Assembly: GCA_022841745.1 (NCBI GenBank)
Contig: JALHQW010000053.1
Coordinates: 1 to 49,496, forward strand
Direction of reading: 5' to 3'
DNA length: 49,496 nucleotides
DNA from: Saprospiraceae bacterium
GTDB lineage: Bacteria > Bacteroidota > Bacteroidia > Chitinophagales > Saprospiraceae
In this document: positions 1-9,062 of the stretch, one piece after another
Layout: every line of letters starts with the position of its first letter
How positions within the stretch are numbered: position 1 is the first letter of the stretch
Notes under the pieces: model-generated
The model's database searches: none
What the model was told of the DNA's origin: nothing
The model's input: the letters and a program-made list of their open reading frames with translations, nothing else
Translations under genes and position numbers: made by a program

Positions 1-8
1 CCGGAACT

Positions 9-52
9 GGCGGGTTTGATAACCCGCCCTCTCGAAAGGGATTCTGCCCTTT
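9..52. terminator. Two adjacent small hairpins at the window edge
   Basis: GGCGGGTT (9-16) pairs with AACCCGCC (21-28) around TGAT, and AAAGGG (35-40) pairs with CCCTTT (47-52). A T-run follows at about 69-75. They could end a gene lying left of the window, but that gene is not visible, so the terminator role is only inferred. Confidence 0.3.
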
Positions 53-129
53 TGGACAAGCAGTTTCGTTTTTTTAAGAAAGCCCTTAGAAATGAACAAA
101 CTAGTTTTTAAACGATTTAAATAATTTGC

Positions 130-897
130 ATGACGAATTTTTTCTGGGACAGGATTTTTAGGTTTTTGTATTGGTACATCAGCAAGATTGACAAAAAAGC
201 GGAAGTCATTTTTATGAATTATGGCTTTTCCCGGAACAATCACCAGATAAAACTGGAAGATAAAGAATTAAAGGATAGGTACTCTGCCCAGCTATATGAT
301 TATATCGCAAGGGGGGCGGAGGTAAAGGGCAAAGACTTATTGGAGGTCGGCAGCGGCAGGGGCGGCGGCTTGTCTTTTGTCACCCGCTATCTTAAGCCAA
401 AATCGGCTACTGGCCTGGATTTGTGCGAGATAGCCGTTGCGTTTTGCAATAAATTCCATACCCTTGAAAACATAGCCTTCGTCCAAGGTAATGCGCAGGA
501 CATGCCATTTGCCGAAAGTAGCTTCGATGTGGTATTGAATATTGAGTCATCGCACCGATACCCCGATATGGCGTTGTTCCTAAAAGAAGCATATCGGGTT
601 TTAAGGCCCGGCGGTTTTTTTCTTTTTACTGATTTTAGGTATAGTAACGATTTGGAGAAACTTTCGGAACAATTAGGCGCTACGGAATTCAAGTTAATAA
701 AGCATGAAATGATAACAGATGATGTGCTTGAGGCGTTGAAGTTATCTTCGGCAGAACGAGAGGCGCTGATTTACAAATTAGTGCCAAAACTCCTGCATTA
801 TTGGATAAAGGATTTTGCCGCCACGGAGGGCTCGCCAACCTTCAACCATTTTGCGAAGAAGGAAATGGTGTATTTCAATTATGTCTTTCAGAAGTAA
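130..897 (+). CDS. Class I SAM-dependent methyltransferase (Methyltransf_11 type)
   Basis: The 255-residue protein has the Rossmann-type fold of SAM methyltransferases. Motif I is LLEVGSGRGGG at residues 70-80, followed by the acidic turn GLDLCE near 95-100. GNAQDMPF and the SSFDVV strand lie near 120-135, and RVLRPGGFFLFTDF lies near 158-171. The order and spacing match small-molecule methyltransferases of the UbiE/Methyltransf_11 group. The substrate cannot be read from sequence. The first 35 residues are aromatic and basic and could be a surface helix; a start at the Met at residue 29 is possible. It stands alone, with about 145 bp before the next gene. Family assignment is firm; specificity is unknown. 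Confidence 0.85.
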   Translation: MTNFFWDRIFRFLYWYISKIDKKAEVIFMNYGFSRNNHQIKLEDKELKDRYSAQLYDYIARGAEVKGKDLLEVGSGRGGGLSFVTRYLKPKSATGLDLCEIAVAFCNKFHTLENIAFVQGNAQDMPFAESSFDVVLNIESSHRYPDMALFLKEAYRVLRPGGFFLFTDFRYSNDLEKLSEQLGATEFKLIKHEMITDDVLEALKLSSAEREALIYKLVPKLLHYWIKDFAATEGSPTFNHFAKKEMVYFNYVFQK

Positions 898-1041
898 GTA
901 ATTGTTGAAAATTGTTGGAATAGTTATTATTGCTGCAAGAGGCTGGAAATCAGTTGATTATTCAGCTATCGTACAGTGAAATAACCTAATGGCGTTAAGT
1001 ATTAGTACATGTAGCTGACGTAAAAACCCATTTTTTGAGCA

Positions 1042-1815
1042 ATGAAACAGCTTCTTCTTTCCCCGTTTCTCCTATTGTTGTTGGGTAGTTGCGCTCGCAA
1101 CCTTTATGTCCCAAATAATTTGAACACACCGCTATTCGAGGCAAAAAATGAGGCCAAGCTCGAATTGGGCACCAAGGTCATCGCACCGTTCAATTTTGAT
1201 TTACAAACAGCCTACGCACCGCTTGACCATTTTGCCCTCATGATGAATGCTTCCACCGTTAATTATGGTAGCAAGCATAATTCATCCGCTTTTAAGCACT
1301 TCCTTATGGAAGGCGGGGCTGGTGTTTTTACGGCATTATGGCCCAACAAATACAAACACCACCGGCTTAGACTGGAGTTGTTTGGGGGCTACGGCATTGG
1401 CTCAGCCAATATCAAACTTGGGCCATCCTATTTCTTCAACCCTACTTCCAATGTACTACAGCACGAAGGCGAGTATCACCGTAAATTCTTGCAGGCCGCA
1501 ATGGGGCTAAGGGGCAGGAGGTCGGAAATAGCTTTTGCCATGCGCTTTACGGGCGTTAATTTTTCCCGGTACAAGGATTTTGCGGATGACCGTCAGACAG
1601 CAGAAGGCTTCTATAATTTTTCAGCCTTGGAACCCGTGCTTTCATGGGGTGTGAGTAGCAAAAAAGGGCGGTTCATCGGACAATTGGGTGCTGTTTTGCC
1701 AACCAACGGTTTTGCATCGGAATACCATCGAGCCAATGCAACTGGTTGGGCCTATTTCCACCTTACCGTAGGGTTTGCTTTCACAAATTTTTTGGAGAAT
1801 ATCCATCGTCGCTAA
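1042..1815 (+). CDS. Outer-membrane lipoprotein, probable beta-barrel
   Basis: The 257-residue protein starts with a lipoprotein signal peptide: a Leu-rich core and the lipobox LLGSC at about residues 13-17, so Cys17 is the predicted lipidated residue. The mature part alternates hydrophobic and polar residues (for example KAKLELGT-like and LRLELFGGYGIG-like strands) and ends with a strand close to the C-terminus, as in small Bacteroidota outer-membrane barrels. The opening YVPNN..NTPLF of the mature protein is a pattern I recall from Bacteroidota surface lipoproteins. No catalytic motif is visible. It stands alone between the methyltransferase and the PorU2-like gene. Function is unknown. Confidence 0.75.
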   Translation: MKQLLLSPFLLLLLGSCARNLYVPNNLNTPLFEAKNEAKLELGTKVIAPFNFDLQTAYAPLDHFALMMNASTVNYGSKHNSSAFKHFLMEGGAGVFTALWPNKYKHHRLRLELFGGYGIGSANIKLGPSYFFNPTSNVLQHEGEYHRKFLQAAMGLRGRRSEIAFAMRFTGVNFSRYKDFADDRQTAEGFYNFSALEPVLSWGVSSKKGRFIGQLGAVLPTNGFASEYHRANATGWAYFHLTVGFAFTNFLENIHRR

Positions 1816-1989
1816 GTGATTGCCTCGCCATGTTACCAATAGTTAATATCAGCGGCAGGGCCTAAATTTTTATCCCACAGCCAAGCAGCCTGCCACGATA
1901 TTGATGACAGCCCCTGGGTTAGCCCCGTGGTTTCCGTCGCCCAGCCAACTTCTTTGCCTGAAAAAACACCTCCGCTGCCCCCGAAGTCG

Positions 1990-1997
1990 TAATTTTG
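1990..1997 (+). promoter_or_regulatory. Candidate Bacteroidota -7 box (TAATTTTG) for the PorU2-like gene
   Basis: TAATTTTG matches the TAnnTTTG consensus of the Bacteroidota primary sigma factor and lies 26 bp before the ATG at 2024. It supports that start over an in-frame ATG at 1901, which lies upstream of the box. No clear -33 TTG at the usual spacing was seen. Confidence 0.45.
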
Positions 1998-2023
1998 CTT
2001 TCTTGAACACAACCCGATTCATT

Positions 2024-5000
2024 ATGTGCAGACGAAAAATCCTCTTGTTACTGTTGCTGCCGTTTTTGTTGACAAATGCCAGTGCCCAAATCATCAACGG
2101 CTTGGATACCCTTTATGGCAATGAATGGATACGCTTCGACCAAACCTACCTCAAGATAAAGGTTGGCCAGAACGGTATGTACCGAATCCATCAAGCCGCT
2201 TTGGCCAACGCAGGAGTGCCCACTGCACAGGTGACGGGCGAACAATATCAGCTATGGCACAATGGCGAGCAAGTGCCCCTGTTTACCAGCACGAATGTGA
2301 CCCTCGGCCCCAGTGACTACTTGGATTTTTTCGGGGAAAAGAACACCTCTGAACTCGACCGCTTCCTGTTTCGAAACCCGGACTCGATGATGGTTAACCC
2401 GCTATTCAGCTTAGTGACGGACACGGCGGCCTATTTCCTAACCTGGTCGAATGCGGCTGGCAACCCACGCTACCAGCCCATCCCCAACGACCTTTCCAAC
2501 CTGCCGCCCAAGGAGGAATATTACATGGCTCAACACCTGGGCAATTACACCAACAGCTTCCAAAAACACTATATTGGACAAACCCTCAGCCTATCTGATT
2601 ATGGCCAGGCAGAGGGCTTTGCGTCGGCTTATGCCAATATGAGGACCTTTACCCTCCAACCTACCGCAATTCACCCCGCTGGGCCGGATGCCCAACTCAC
2701 CCTGCGCTTCACTGGCAACGCCGGCCCGCACCAGCAGGCCATCACCCTGAACGGGCAAGCCCTGCTCACCGTGGATTTCACTGGGTTCGAGGTGCGGAAT
2801 GAGACCGTGGCTTTGCCCATCGGGCAAGTCACTGGCACGATGGACATCAAGTTCCAGGGCATGTTGGCCAATAGCGATTTGCAGCGGGTGTCGAACATTA
2901 TTTTGCAGTACCCACGCCAGTTTGATTTTGAAAACAGCGGCAGCTATGCCTTCGAAATTGGCGCAAGCAACGATGTCAAATACCTGGAAATCAGCAATTT
3001 CGACGCATCGGGCGGGCAGCCTGTGCTATATGACCTGACCAATCACCACCGCATGGTCGGCGCGGTGGAAGGCGGTGTCGTCAAGTTTGCCTTAGCAGCC
3101 TCTGCCAACTCACGGCAGTTGTTTTTGGTGAACGAAGCGAACGGCGTCATCAGTGCCAACCTGCAGCCAGCGCCCTTCCTCGATTTTTCGGCACTCGACC
3201 ACGATTATATCATTCTCACGGGTCGGCAACTGCTCGGCAGTGGCACGAACGAAGTACAGGCCTACGCCGACTACCGTGCTTCGCAAGCTGGTGGGGCGTA
3301 CAATCCCATTGTGGTGGAGGCCGAGCAATTGTACGACCAATTCGCCTGGGGCATTGAGCGTCACCCGTTTTCCGTCAGGAACTTTGCCGTTTTCGTGAAA
3401 AAAAACTGGAGCAATCCACGCTATTTTTTCATCATAGGCAAGGGGCGGGAATACCCTGGTGTGCGCACTTCCGACAATTTGGCAGCAGCCTTGTCGGCTG
3501 GTTTTAGCGTGCCAGCCTTCGGCTATCCAGCCACCGACAACCCGTTCGTAGCGGGCACCGACGGCTTCACCCCAATGATTCCGATTGGCCGCATCCCAGC
3601 CTCCACGCAGGCGCAAGTTCGCATCTACCTCGACAAAGTAAAGGAGATGGAATCCAACGAAAACCTGCCGCAAACCATCGCCGACCGGGCATGGATGAAG
3701 CGGGTGATGCACATGGGCGGCGGCGTCGGCGCTTTTGAACAGAACGAAATCAAGGGGCATTTAAAAAACATGGAGAATCGAATCGCGCAGCCCAAGTTTG
3801 GCGCAGGCGTGCGGAATTTCTTCAAGACCAGTAACGACCCTATCCAGGTTTCCCAAGCCGAGGAACTGTATGATTATATCAACAGTGGCACTTCCATGAT
3901 CACATTTATTGGCCATTCCACCCCCGGCACCTTTGATTTGAACATTGACAACCCCGACAATTTTGAGAACAAAGGCCGCTACCCGTTCATCATGTCATTG
4001 GGCTGCTACTCTGGCAATATCCATTTGGCCACTCCGTCCATCAGCGAGCGCTTTTGCTTTTTGAAGGACAAGGGTGCCATCGCATTTGGTGCCTCTTCCG
4101 GCCTCGGATTCATATTTTCGCTCTATGAATTTGGGGATGAAATTTATAAAAACATCGGGGATAAACGCTATGGGCAAGGCATTGGCGATGCGATTCAAGG
4201 CGCCATTGCAAGCATCCCGTCGGGGCAGTTTGGCTTGGACCTACTACGACAACAGTTCATCCTTTGCGGCGACCCTGCCGTACGCCTGAACCCCGCCCCA
4301 GGCCCCGATTTCTTGGTGGATGCAGCCTCGGTAAGATTCAGCCCCGCCCAAATCACCACGCAAATGACCGATTTCGACCTCAGCTTCGAGGTGGCCAATA
4401 TCGGCAGCGGGGTGAACGACTCCATCACCATCAGCATCGTACATGAGTTGCCCAATGGGACACAGGTGGCCGCCCACGAAATGCTCGTGCCCGCACCCCC
4501 AGGGCGTTCCAATTTTACAGTGAACCTACCCACGCTCGGCAGCCTTGCAAAGGGCGTCAACAGGTTTTTCATCAGGGTGGATAAAACGGACAGGGTGGCA
4601 GAACTTCCCTTGCCCGTTGCGGAGCAGAACAACGACCTCGTGACGGCAAACGGCCCGGGCATTAGTGTATTCTTTTCCGATAATAGCATTCTGACCGCTT
4701 ACCCACCAGAATTCGCCATCGTGAGCGAGAACGATTTGATATTGGCTGCCTCCACAGTGGATCCATTGATACCAGAGCAGGCCTATATATTCCAACTGGA
4801 CACCACCGAACTGTTTAATAGCCCCCTATTATTGACCTATAAATTGGCAGAAGCAGGAGGGGTTATTAAATGGCAGCCCAATAATAACTGGCAAAACGGA
4901 CAGGTTTATTATTGGCGGGTAAGCCCAGACAGCCTATCACCGCAGCAGGGTTTTATTTGGGACAATAGCTCATTTGTTTATTTAAACGGCACGGATGGAG

Positions 5001-7012
5001 GCTGGAACCAATCCCATTTTTACCAATGGAAAAAAGACGAGTTCAATGATATGGAACTGAAAATGCACGGCAATTTGAAGTTCATTGACGACTTCAAGGA
5101 TGTGTCCATCAAGAATTCCGTGAACTCTGAAGGGGGAATCTTAATGCTATTCAACAGCACTTTCGCTGGGCGCTTTTGGTACAATACCGATGCGGGCATG
5201 TACGCCATCGTCTTTGATTCCACCACGGCCAAGGAGTGGCTGAACACACCGCCCTCCCCCTATGGCGTGCCGCTGAACGTGGGCAGCCCCGTGGCGGCCT
5301 TTACCTTCGATACAAAGACGCAGGCCGGGCGCCAGCAGTTGATCGAGTTCCTTCGGGACGTGGTCCCCAATAAGAACTACGTGTTGCTTCATAGCTCCCA
5401 AGCCAACCTCAGCAGCGACTATCGGCCACAGGATTGGGAATCTGACCAAGCGGCGCTTGGCACCGACCTGTTCCAAGTCCTCGAAGCAGAAGGTGCCACG
5501 CTCATCCGAAACACGCTCAACACGGGCGCTGTGCCCTATATTTTTGCTTATCAAAAAAGCGTAGGGCCGATTCGGGAGCTGTTGGCAGACAGCTTGAAAC
5601 AAGTGCTAAGCGTCAACGTGCCCATTCCCGGCTATTGGGACCAAGGCTCGGTGGTGTCAACGACCATTGGCCCGGCAACGACATGGAACAAGTTGGTTTG
5701 GGCCTTGGAACCTGCTTCGCAACCTCAGACCGATACCGTTACTGTGGACTTATTGGCGCATAATCCTACTGGACAAGCCGATTCGCTCCTGGCCACCAAT
5801 ATCCAACCCGGTGAATTTGACCTGACTGGCTTTTCCGCCGCCGCTTTTCCTTATTTGAAGCTCCGCCTCAATGCACGGGACTCGGTCTTCAGGACTTCGC
5901 CGCAGCTGAAATATTGGCGGGTACTTTACCAGGGCGTACCCGATTTTGCAGTGAACCCAAGCGTGGATTACCTGCTGTACAGCGAGCAAATCAACCAAGG
6001 CGAAGATTTGCTGTTCCGCTGCTTCGTCGAAAACCTGGCGGATTATCCAGGCGACAGCCTTTTGGTGAAATATGCCGTGCGAGCTGAGGACAACAGCGAG
6101 GTCGTGGTGTTCAAGCGGGAGGACAAAATGGCTGCTCAAGATACCTTAACCACGAGGCTCACGCTTGACTCCAAGACGCTGTCGGGCAACTATTCGTTTT
6201 TGCTGGAACTGAACCCAGTAGGTGACCAACCTGAGCTAAACAGGCAGAACAATATCCTGAGCACCCGCTTCAACGTGGTAAAAGACCTGCGCAATCCGCT
6301 ATTGGACGTGACTTTTAATGGCGTACACATCATGGATGGCGACCTCGTTTCGGCGAAACCGCTGATACGAATAGCACTGACTGACGAAAACCCGAATTTA
6401 CTCCTAACCGACACGGGGCTTTTTAAGTTGTTCATCGCCTTGCCCGATACGACCCAGCCATTGCTTCGCATCTATTTCAATGATCCCAACCTCGTTTTTT
6501 ACCCTGCCCAAGACGCTGGGAAAAACAAGGCGTCCATTGAATACAACCCAATCTTCGCCACCGATGGCCGCTACCAACTCATCGTGCAGGCAAGGGACGT
6601 GGCGGGCAACCAGTCGGGTGGTTTTGATTATAAAATCAGTTTCAATATCGTCAATCAGTCCAGCATTTCCCATTTCCTAAACTACCCAAACCCGTTCACC
6701 ACGTCCACCCGTTTCATCTATACCATGACCGGGGCCGAGCCACCTGCCCGATTCAAAATGCAAATCATGACCATCGCTGGGCGAGTGGTGAGGGAACTGA
6801 CCGAGGACGACCTTGGCCCGTTGCGCATTGGCCAACACCAGACCGAGCGGGCTTGGGACGGCACCGACGAATTTGGCGACCCCTTGGCCAAAGGCGTTTA
6901 CCTTTATCGGGTAACGGCGCAGGATGAGCAGGGTAAATCGTGGAAAGGCTACAGCACAGAGGCCGATAGCTATTTTGAAAAAGGAACCGGGAAGATGGTG
7001 ATACTGCGGTAA
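2024..7012 (+). CDS. porU2: C25 family cysteine peptidase, PorU2-like T9SS sortase
   Basis: The protein has 1662 residues. A signal peptide (Leu-rich, ending NASAQ) fixes the start at 2024. The gingipain-type C25 peptidase domain spans roughly residues 380-760. It contains a strand YFFIIGKGREY, the catalytic His in FIGHSTPG (His631) and the catalytic Cys in SLGCYSGN (Cys661). Ig-like/CARDB-like beta regions follow. The C-terminus has NYPNPF and GVYLYRV, typical of T9SS type A sorting domains. Large C25 proteins of this size and layout are annotated in Bacteroidota as putative sortase PorU2, which would process T9SS cargo at the outer membrane. Several cargo-like proteins are encoded nearby. 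A gingipain-like secreted protease is the alternative. Confidence 0.85.
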   Translation: MCRRKILLLLLLPFLLTNASAQIINGLDTLYGNEWIRFDQTYLKIKVGQNGMYRIHQAALANAGVPTAQVTGEQYQLWHNGEQVPLFTSTNVTLGPSDYLDFFGEKNTSELDRFLFRNPDSMMVNPLFSLVTDTAAYFLTWSNAAGNPRYQPIPNDLSNLPPKEEYYMAQHLGNYTNSFQKHYIGQTLSLSDYGQAEGFASAYANMRTFTLQPTAIHPAGPDAQLTLRFTGNAGPHQQAITLNGQALLTVDFTGFEVRNETVALPIGQVTGTMDIKFQGMLANSDLQRVSNIILQYPRQFDFENSGSYAFEIGASNDVKYLEISNFDASGGQPVLYDLTNHHRMVGAVEGGVVKFALAASANSRQLFLVNEANGVISANLQPAPFLDFSALDHDYIILTGRQLLGSGTNEVQAYADYRASQAGGAYNPIVVEAEQLYDQFAWGIERHPFSVRNFAVFVKKNWSNPRYFFIIGKGREYPGVRTSDNLAAALSAGFSVPAFGYPATDNPFVAGTDGFTPMIPIGRIPASTQAQVRIYLDKVKEMESNENLPQTIADRAWMKRVMHMGGGVGAFEQNEIKGHLKNMENRIAQPKFGAGVRNFFKTSNDPIQVSQAEELYDYINSGTSMITFIGHSTPGTFDLNIDNPDNFENKGRYPFIMSLGCYSGNIHLATPSISERFCFLKDKGAIAFGASSGLGFIFSLYEFGDEIYKNIGDKRYGQGIGDAIQGAIASIPSGQFGLDLLRQQFILCGDPAVRLNPAPGPDFLVDAASVRFSPAQITTQMTDFDLSFEVANIGSGVNDSITISIVHELPNGTQVAAHEMLVPAPPGRSNFTVNLPTLGSLAKGVNRFFIRVDKTDRVAELPLPVAEQNNDLVTANGPGISVFFSDNSILTAYPPEFAIVSENDLILAASTVDPLIPEQAYIFQLDTTELFNSPLLLTYKLAEAGGVIKWQPNNNWQNGQVYYWRVSPDSLSPQQGFIWDNSSFVYLNGTDGGWNQSHFYQWKKDEFNDMELKMHGNLKFIDDFKDVSIKNSVNSEGGILMLFNSTFAGRFWYNTDAGMYAIVFDSTTAKEWLNTPPSPYGVPLNVGSPVAAFTFDTKTQAGRQQLIEFLRDVVPNKNYVLLHSSQANLSSDYRPQDWESDQAALGTDLFQVLEAEGATLIRNTLNTGAVPYIFAYQKSVGPIRELLADSLKQVLSVNVPIPGYWDQGSVVSTTIGPATTWNKLVWALEPASQPQTDTVTVDLLAHNPTGQADSLLATNIQPGEFDLTGFSAAAFPYLKLRLNARDSVFRTSPQLKYWRVLYQGVPDFAVNPSVDYLLYSEQINQGEDLLFRCFVENLADYPGDSLLVKYAVRAEDNSEVVVFKREDKMAAQDTLTTRLTLDSKTLSGNYSFLLELNPVGDQPELNRQNNILSTRFNVVKDLRNPLLDVTFNGVHIMDGDLVSAKPLIRIALTDENPNLLLTDTGLFKLFIALPDTTQPLLRIYFNDPNLVFYPAQDAGKNKASIEYNPIFATDGRYQLIVQARDVAGNQSGGFDYKISFNIVNQSSISHFLNYPNPFTTSTRFIYTMTGAEPPARFKMQIMTIAGRVVRELTEDDLGPLRIGQHQTERAWDGTDEFGDPLAKGVYLYRVTAQDEQGKSWKGYSTEADSYFEKGTGKMVILR

Positions 7013-7091
7013 ATCATAATCAAAGAATAAATCCCGAACTACGTTTACTAAACTTTGAAAGTTTTAGCAAACGTTGGCCGACAGCCCATGC

Positions 7092-8081
7092 TCATGCATA
7101 CCGCACCGCATAACGAAACGACTTCCACAGGTTGCCGAGCTGCTCCATGTCGCAAATGGTTTCCTTGCGCTCATAGCAGGAGATATCGAACACACCGCCG
7201 CTTCGCTGTTGCAGGGCAATGAGTTGGTCAAAGCAGACGAGGCCACGGGTAGCGATGGCGAGGTATTGGCACCAGAAAGCCAAGGTGGGAACGGGGTGGC
7301 AAGGCAACTGGCCCAATGCGGAACGCAAAGCCAACAGTTTTTCCTCGAAAGCCTGTCGCCATGGCACGAGGTCACGGCTGGTATTGAACAGCGTCTGGAC
7401 GCCGCCGTGGTAGTCTTTGTGAACATCGAAAATATCGTTGCACCACTGCAACAGTTCGCCACAGGCCAACACGAATCGCTCCTCTTCGGGCGAAGGGATG
7501 GGGCTGACCAAACACCTGTAAAACAAGGTCGCCGTGCCACCTTTTTGAGCCGTGATTTCCAGCAGCCGCTCGTTCGTCAAGCCACCGGACAATTGTTCCC
7601 GACTTTCGTGCTGGGCTTTTTCCACCAAGGCAAATGTCCGTTTGAAAAGCGGCGGGTCGGCCACGGCGCTGCGCACCTGCTGGTAGGTGAACCACGCCAA
7701 CCACGCTTCCCGGTGGCCCGCCAGACCTGCTTCCTTTCCTTCCATCAGTTCGATGAAATTGCCGTAGGGATAAGTGGCATCGTCCGTCAGGTCGTCTTGA
7801 AAGACCGTGAAAGCCCCTACGAACCGTTTTGCCCGTAGCTCCGTTTCGGTGAGCCTCCTGCCGTGCAAGGTACCGAACCAAAGCCCAGTGATGGCCCCCT
7901 GTGCCACGTAGAACCATATGCGCTTGCGCTCCCGTTCGTTGAGCAGGGCATAGCCACGAGCTGACAGCGCCTCGTCGAGCAGGGCAATGGTGGCGGCAGC
8001 TCCTTTTTTTGCGGGGAAAAAGGCCGCCAACAGCAAGCGCACCATTGCTTTCAGGACGTGAAAGGATTTGTTCAGATGCAT
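7092..8081 (-). CDS. Class 1 isoprenoid biosynthesis-type enzyme (terpenoid-synthase fold)
   Basis: The 329-residue, mostly helical protein has an Asp-rich stretch FQDDLTDD near residue 105, like the first metal-binding motif of trans-isoprenyl synthases. A second stretch, CNDIFDVHKDYHGG near residue 245, resembles the NSE/DTE region. I recall such Bacteroidota proteins being named class 1 isoprenoid biosynthesis enzymes; the product is unknown. The ATG at 8081 is preferred, but a TTG at 8093 would overlap the upstream lipoprotein stop (TTGA) and cannot be excluded. The gene lies directly downstream of the lipoprotein gene on the same strand, so the two are probably co-transcribed. It could process a membrane-linked prenyl substrate; that is inference. 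Confidence 0.7.
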   Translation of the reverse strand: MHLNKSFHVLKAMVRLLLAAFFPAKKGAAATIALLDEALSARGYALLNERERKRIWFYVAQGAITGLWFGTLHGRRLTETELRAKRFVGAFTVFQDDLTDDATYPYGNFIELMEGKEAGLAGHREAWLAWFTYQQVRSAVADPPLFKRTFALVEKAQHESREQLSGGLTNERLLEITAQKGGTATLFYRCLVSPIPSPEEERFVLACGELLQWCNDIFDVHKDYHGGVQTLFNTSRDLVPWRQAFEEKLLALRSALGQLPCHPVPTLAFWCQYLAIATRGLVCFDQLIALQQRSGGVFDISCYERKETICDMEQLGNLWKSFRYAVRYA

Positions 8082-8089
8082 GGCGTATC

Positions 8090-8590
8090 TCAATCCATCG
8101 TCTTCGACTGCAACCTGTACAGCAATTTCCCGCCTTCTTTTAGCTCATAAAGCCCTTTCGACCTGGTCATCACGTAGTTACCGTTTTTCCAGGTCTTGAC
8201 GCCGCCTTCGTCGGATACGAGGTCGTAGAGCATCGGCTTGCCTTCTTTTGGAATGTAAATCTCTATTTGCTTGAGATCACCGCCTTTTTTGGTGATGAGG
8301 TGGGCAGCCTTGTTCTGGTCGAGCGAGGGGTCTTGCGCCTCGATGAAAACGCCAACTTCCCAGGGCCTCACGCATTCGTTGAGCAGCAGCGACCAAACAA
8401 AGCCTGCCGATGCCTTGCAGCCGTGTTCATCAGTGTCGTTGCCAACGACGGCGGCAGGTTCTTGTTCCTGCGGCTGTGCGGGTTGCTCAGTGACGGCAGT
8501 CTCAGTGGCAGGTTCTTGGGTTTGCTTACCGTTGCAGCCTGCCAACAGGTAGCAAAGGCTTGACAATGCGATGATGGTGCTGAGTTTCAT
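8090..8590 (-). CDS. Lipoprotein with a Cys-containing GCxxSAG..WS motif
   Basis: The 166-residue protein has a lipoprotein signal with lipobox LLAGC (Cys about residue 19) and then a Glu/Gln/Pro-rich linker to about residue 55. The core begins HGCKASAGFVWS....ECVRPWE, a short two-Cys motif I recall from small Bacteroidota lipoproteins; the cysteines may form a disulfide. The rest is beta-rich, with repeated K/G turns. It is probably tethered to the outer or inner membrane facing the periplasm. It is the first gene of a two-gene unit with the isoprenoid-type enzyme, 8 bp from that enzyme's preferred ATG. Function is unknown. Confidence 0.75.
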   Translation of the reverse strand: MKLSTIIALSSLCYLLAGCNGKQTQEPATETAVTEQPAQPQEQEPAAVVGNDTDEHGCKASAGFVWSLLLNECVRPWEVGVFIEAQDPSLDQNKAAHLITKKGGDLKQIEIYIPKEGKPMLYDLVSDEGGVKTWKNGNYVMTRSKGLYELKEGGKLLYRLQSKTMD

Positions 8591-8610
8591 CCTTTGATTT
8601 TGATTTGATG

Positions 8611-8742
8611 CAACTATTTAACTGGGGTGTGTTTTTGGGTAAAAATTGAAAATTTTACCCAAAAAAACACCCCAAAACGTGGGAGGAGAGAGAAAAAAAT
8701 TCACTTTTTTTCTCTCTCCTCCCACACCCTCCTAAGTAGTTA
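8611..8742. repeat. MITE-like element with two hairpins, copy 1
   Basis: A 132-bp element bounded by imperfect inverted ends (AACTATTTAACTGGGGTG on the left, and on the right the complement of TAACTACTTAGGAGGGTG). Hairpin A (8624-8673) has arms around the core GGGTAAAA/TTTTACCC. Hairpin B (about 8680-8726) has arms GTGGGAGGAGAGAGAAAAA and its complement. The reverse complement of the copy at 20606-20731 aligns along its full length. No target-site duplication or encoded protein was seen. Confidence 0.8.
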
Positions 8743-9062
8743 CGAATTGATGATGACGTTTGAAATGAAGCCTTATTGGTGCCTTGGTGGTAAATCGGCG
8801 GCAATTTTAGGGAAACTTGGCCTGAAAATGCTTCGGTTCGTTAAATTAGCCTAACTTAGCCCTCAAACAAACGGAGTGAACCTACGGGCTTGTTGGGTGG
8901 AATTGGCAGGAACGGGTCAATTCAGGTGCATGCCTAAAGTTGCTCGGCAAGGTTTTTGGAGCTTAAGTACATAAGATAGTCTATCCACCATCTATTTAGC
9001 GCCAATGTAAAATCTACCCTCCCAAGTTTCTCCATTGGCATTTCATTCAAACCCTATCGAAA
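8743..9062. other. Intergenic, nothing recognised
   Basis: About 320 bp between the repeat element and the haloperoxidase-like gene. No convincing open frame, hairpin or promoter consensus was seen. It presumably holds the promoter of the gene at 9063. Confidence 0.4.
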
